This document shows, piece after piece, positions 61,876 through 64,000 of a stretch of 64,000 nucleotides of DNA (the first letter of the stretch is position 1; each line of letters starts with the position of its first letter). The stretch comes from Kiritimatiellota bacterium B12222 (GTDB lineage Bacteria; Verrucomicrobiota; Kiritimatiellia; SS1-B-03-39; UBA6053): assembly GCA_029719485.1 (NCBI GenBank), contig CP120722.1, forward strand, positions 248,001 through 312,000. Reading direction: 5' to 3'. The notes under the pieces are model-generated. The model was given only the letters and a program-made list of their open reading frames with translations, was not told where the DNA came from and did no database searches. The translations under genes and the position numbers were made by a program.

Positions 61876-63188
61876 GGAACCCCGGTCAAATTCGTGGCAT
61901 CATTCTCATAGCAGCCGGCCTCGGCCTGCTCCTGCTCTCAGGCAGCTTACATTCAAATTTAATCGAAATGCGAAAAGTGGAGCACTTGCAACAAGTCGCC
62001 CCCGAAGATACCACACCCCTGGTGGCATTGACCACCGTCGCCTTTGGTGGATTCCGCGGGTTGGTGGCAGATGCCCTGTGGGTGCGCGCCAATAAAATGC
62101 AGGAAGAAGCCCAATACTTTGAAATGGTTCAACTCGCAAAATGGATCACCCAACTCGAACCACGCGTACCAGAAGTCTGGTCCTTTCAAGCATGGAATCT
62201 CGCGTACAACATCAGCGTGCTTTTCCCCGAGTTTGAAGATCGCTGGCGCTGGGTCAATCATGGATTGGACCTGTTGCGCAAAGAAGGGTTAACTCAAAAC
62301 CCTAATTCGCCCGAATTATTCTGGGACATCGGCTGGATGTTCCAACACAAAATCGGCATGGAATTCGATTCAGCACATCGGCTCTATAAACAAAAAATCA
62401 AAGAACAAGTGGTTGCGATTCTACCCGATGGATATTTGTACGAAGATCAAGTGACGCCACAAATTGCTGAAGCTCTTGAAGAAACCTTTGCCATGTCCGT
62501 CGATGAAATGTTGTTGCTTGAAACCCTCTACGGACCCTTGGACTGGCGACTTCCCGCTACCCATGTGTTATATTGGTCGAGTACAGGTCTCGCCTTTAGC
62601 GATCAAGAAAACAACAATAACCGACGCCTACGCCGCATGCAAATGCAGAGCTTGGGACAACTAATGCGTAGTGGCAGAATGATCGAATCAGAAGATGGCT
62701 CTCTGAGCATCAAACTCCCACGCACCGAACTCATTCCTCTCGTCATCTCCGAATACGAAAACATGTTGGCTGCCAGCCCCTACAATCATTATTTGAAACG
62801 GGGCTTCTCAAACTTTTTAAATGACGCCACCCTCGTCAATGCAGATTATGGAGACCTCTCCAACGCGTATTTTTATTACCAGAAGTTGGCAGAGGTCGAT
62901 GAAAATATTCAACCCGGTGAAGAAGCATTCCAAGCCTATATTCAATATCAACTCACGCGTAACCCGGGTGAATTGAATTATGATGAAGCCATGACCCGCG
63001 TGGTGGCCCTCCTCATCCAATCCCTGACCACTGACAATCAAGTCCGTTCCCGCGGATTCAAACAAATGGCCGAACAGTTCCATCGCCTCTATCAAGATAG
63101 TCGCACAAATGAAGAACATCAGGCCCGGACAGGACTCCCTCCCTTCAACCAAATTTATTCACTGGTCGAAGCCTATCTCGAAAGTTGA
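61872..63188 (+). CDS. Conserved membrane-anchored helical protein of unknown function (ABC exporter accessory)
   Basis: 438 residues. Single membrane segment (about 8-30, GIILIAAGLGLLLLSG), then a soluble helical domain rich in aromatic and acidic residues (ADALWVRANKMQEEAQYFEM, FWDIGWMFQHKIGMEFDSAH, ATHVLYWSSTGLAFS) that looks TPR-like. The layout suggests it sits in the periplasm next to the two permeases with which it is coupled by an ATGA overlap. No family recognised by eye. Confidence 0.65.
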   Translation: MRNPGQIRGIILIAAGLGLLLLSGSLHSNLIEMRKVEHLQQVAPEDTTPLVALTTVAFGGFRGLVADALWVRANKMQEEAQYFEMVQLAKWITQLEPRVPEVWSFQAWNLAYNISVLFPEFEDRWRWVNHGLDLLRKEGLTQNPNSPELFWDIGWMFQHKIGMEFDSAHRLYKQKIKEQVVAILPDGYLYEDQVTPQIAEALEETFAMSVDEMLLLETLYGPLDWRLPATHVLYWSSTGLAFSDQENNNNRRLRRMQMQSLGQLMRSGRMIESEDGSLSIKLPRTELIPLVISEYENMLAASPYNHYLKRGFSNFLNDATLVNADYGDLSNAYFYYQKLAEVDENIQPGEEAFQAYIQYQLTRNPGELNYDEAMTRVVALLIQSLTTDNQVRSRGFKQMAEQFHRLYQDSRTNEEHQARTGLPPFNQIYSLVEAYLES

Positions 63189-63229
63189 ACATAAACTCTA
63201 AGGTTTTCAGCCCGGTAAACGTCTCCTCC

Positions 63230-63730
63230 ATGAAAAACCCACATTCACTTGAAGAAATCATGGATCTCTACGCACCTTCCTTATTGCGCTACGCTGAAAA
63301 GCTGGTTCGAAACCCTCACGCCGCCCAAGATGTGGTGCAGCAGGTTTTTGTCCGATTTTCAGGGTTGAAAGGACACAAAAAACCTAAGGCACCTGCCGTA
63401 AAATCCTGGCTGTACCGCAGCACGCACAATCAGGCGGTCGACCTCATCCGTTCCGAACAACGCCGGAAAAAGTTGCACGAAACGCATGTGGAACTGCGTG
63501 AGCATGATTCACACAACGCCATGGAAGCCCGTCAACAACAAGTGCTCGAACAACTGCATGTACTCGATGACAAAGAGCGACAAGTGATTCTGCTGAGACT
63601 GCAGGAAGGGTTAAGCTACAAAGAAATCAGCGAAGTCACCGGTCTCAAAGAAGGTCATATTGGCTACCTCCTGCATCAAGGAGTTCGAAATCTATCCACC
63701 CATTTCCGTCAGCAGGGGGACTCGAAATGA
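63230..63730 (+). CDS. ECF-type RNA polymerase sigma factor
   Basis: 166 residues from the ATG at 63230 (a TTG at 63185 overlapping the previous stop is possible). Region 2: LLRYAEKLVRNPHAAQDVVQ and KSWLYRSTHNQAVDLIRSEQ. Region 4: LDDKERQVILLRLQEGLSYK followed by EISEVTGLKEGHIGYLLHQG. A putative anti-sigma gene starts in an ATGA overlap, the normal ECF pairing. Confidence 0.93.
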   Translation: MKNPHSLEEIMDLYAPSLLRYAEKLVRNPHAAQDVVQQVFVRFSGLKGHKKPKAPAVKSWLYRSTHNQAVDLIRSEQRRKKLHETHVELREHDSHNAMEARQQQVLEQLHVLDDKERQVILLRLQEGLSYKEISEVTGLKEGHIGYLLHQGVRNLSTHFRQQGDSK

Positions 63731-64000
63731 ACTGGGAGATACAAGACCCGCGATGGACCGCCTACGCCTTGGGTGAACTCTCTGCAACAGAGACCCAACA
63801 GGCTGAAAAACTGCTGGCAGAGAACCCTGGACTTGCCCAAGAAGTACAAGCGCTCCAAGCGACCCTCACCAGCTTACAGTCGGCACTCTCCCAGCATCCC
63901 CTGCCGGCATTTGAAGATCTCAGAAAACAGCAGGTGTTGTCGCATCATTCCGGAACCAAAAAGTTTTGGATCCCCACCGCCATCGCAGCCCTTTTTGCCG
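63727..64000 (+). CDS. Putative anti-sigma factor, 3' end cut by window edge
   Basis: About 91 residues visible. DPRWTAYALGELSATETQQA is the N-terminal signature of the anti-sigma/von Willebrand-type proteins that begin T-A-Y-A-L-G-E-L. A membrane segment begins at the window end (FWIPTAIAALFA). Overlaps the sigma gene by 4 bases, so likely holds that sigma factor in check at the membrane. Confidence 0.75.
   Translation, partial: MNWEIQDPRWTAYALGELSATETQQAEKLLAENPGLAQEVQALQATLTSLQSALSQHPLPAFEDLRKQQVLSHHSGTKKFWIPTAIAALFA

Overview
The window looks like a chromosome segment from a Gram-negative member of the PVC group, most likely Verrucomicrobiota (Opitutae/Puniceicoccales-like) or Kiritimatiellota. 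The evidence is several secreted proteins with C-terminal PEP-CTERM sorting signals, many of them LamG-like; a prepilin with a processed-pseudopilin head and a C-terminal HxxxxDGH-type tail; a formylglycine sulfatase and unusual glycosidases; ExbB/ExbD genes; a REP-associated tyrosine transposase; and large Rhs genes. This lineage call is inferred from gene content, not from a marker gene. No rRNA, tRNA or CRISPR array was seen.

Layout. 1-4.8 kb: end of a PEP-CTERM gene, then an overlapping ExbB-ExbD-ExbD operon closing with a membrane-anchored coiled-coil protein. 4.8-5.6 kb: three 295-bp tandem repeats. 5.6-21.6 kb: polysaccharide-use genes (GH115-like, GH36-like and alpha/alpha-barrel glycosidases, a sulfatase), AraC and LacI regulators, and five PEP-CTERM proteins, with palindrome-rich spacers and a six-copy 146-bp tandem repeat. 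21.6-25 kb: prepilin and a secreted two-domain glycosidase. 25.2-26.25 kb: a transposase gene bounded by perfect 25-bp inverted repeats. 26.25-40 kb: a repeat-rich accessory zone, described below. 40-51.2 kb: a minus-strand operon with a LamG protein, a fibre-like protein, a Ca-repeat protein and a 2242-aa Rhs protein ending in a DUF2235 (Tle1-like phospholipase) domain, then a small lipoprotein gene overlapping its stop. 51.7-64 kb: ordinary core genes (GspE/PilB ATPase, DUF368/PopT, isomerase, SDR, BASS transporter, RidA, rhomboid, ABC exporter, ECF sigma and anti-sigma).

The most interesting part is 27-40 kb. Downstream of the Rhs-DUF2235 gene lie eight intact paralogous exported proteins of about 290-340 aa, in two subfamilies. 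Each begins at, or within a few bases of, the stop of a broken C-terminal fragment of an upstream partner gene. The fragments keep a W-x-H-x-(D/G)-F/Y tail motif like the catalytic-His tail of an alpha/beta hydrolase. Every partner is truncated while every paralog is open. The block ends in an orphan Rhs tip with a new C-terminal domain and a small membrane-anchored protein. I read it as an array of retained immunity genes next to decapitated effectors, reshuffled by recombination. The immunity role is inference; the gene layout is directly visible.

Shared regulatory sequences also stand out. Two PEP-CTERM genes flanking the LacI gene carry the same dyad at the same distance from matching promoters. 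Two other LamG/PEP-CTERM genes share a TGTACATC block and a -10 box so close to the ATG that their mRNAs may be leaderless.
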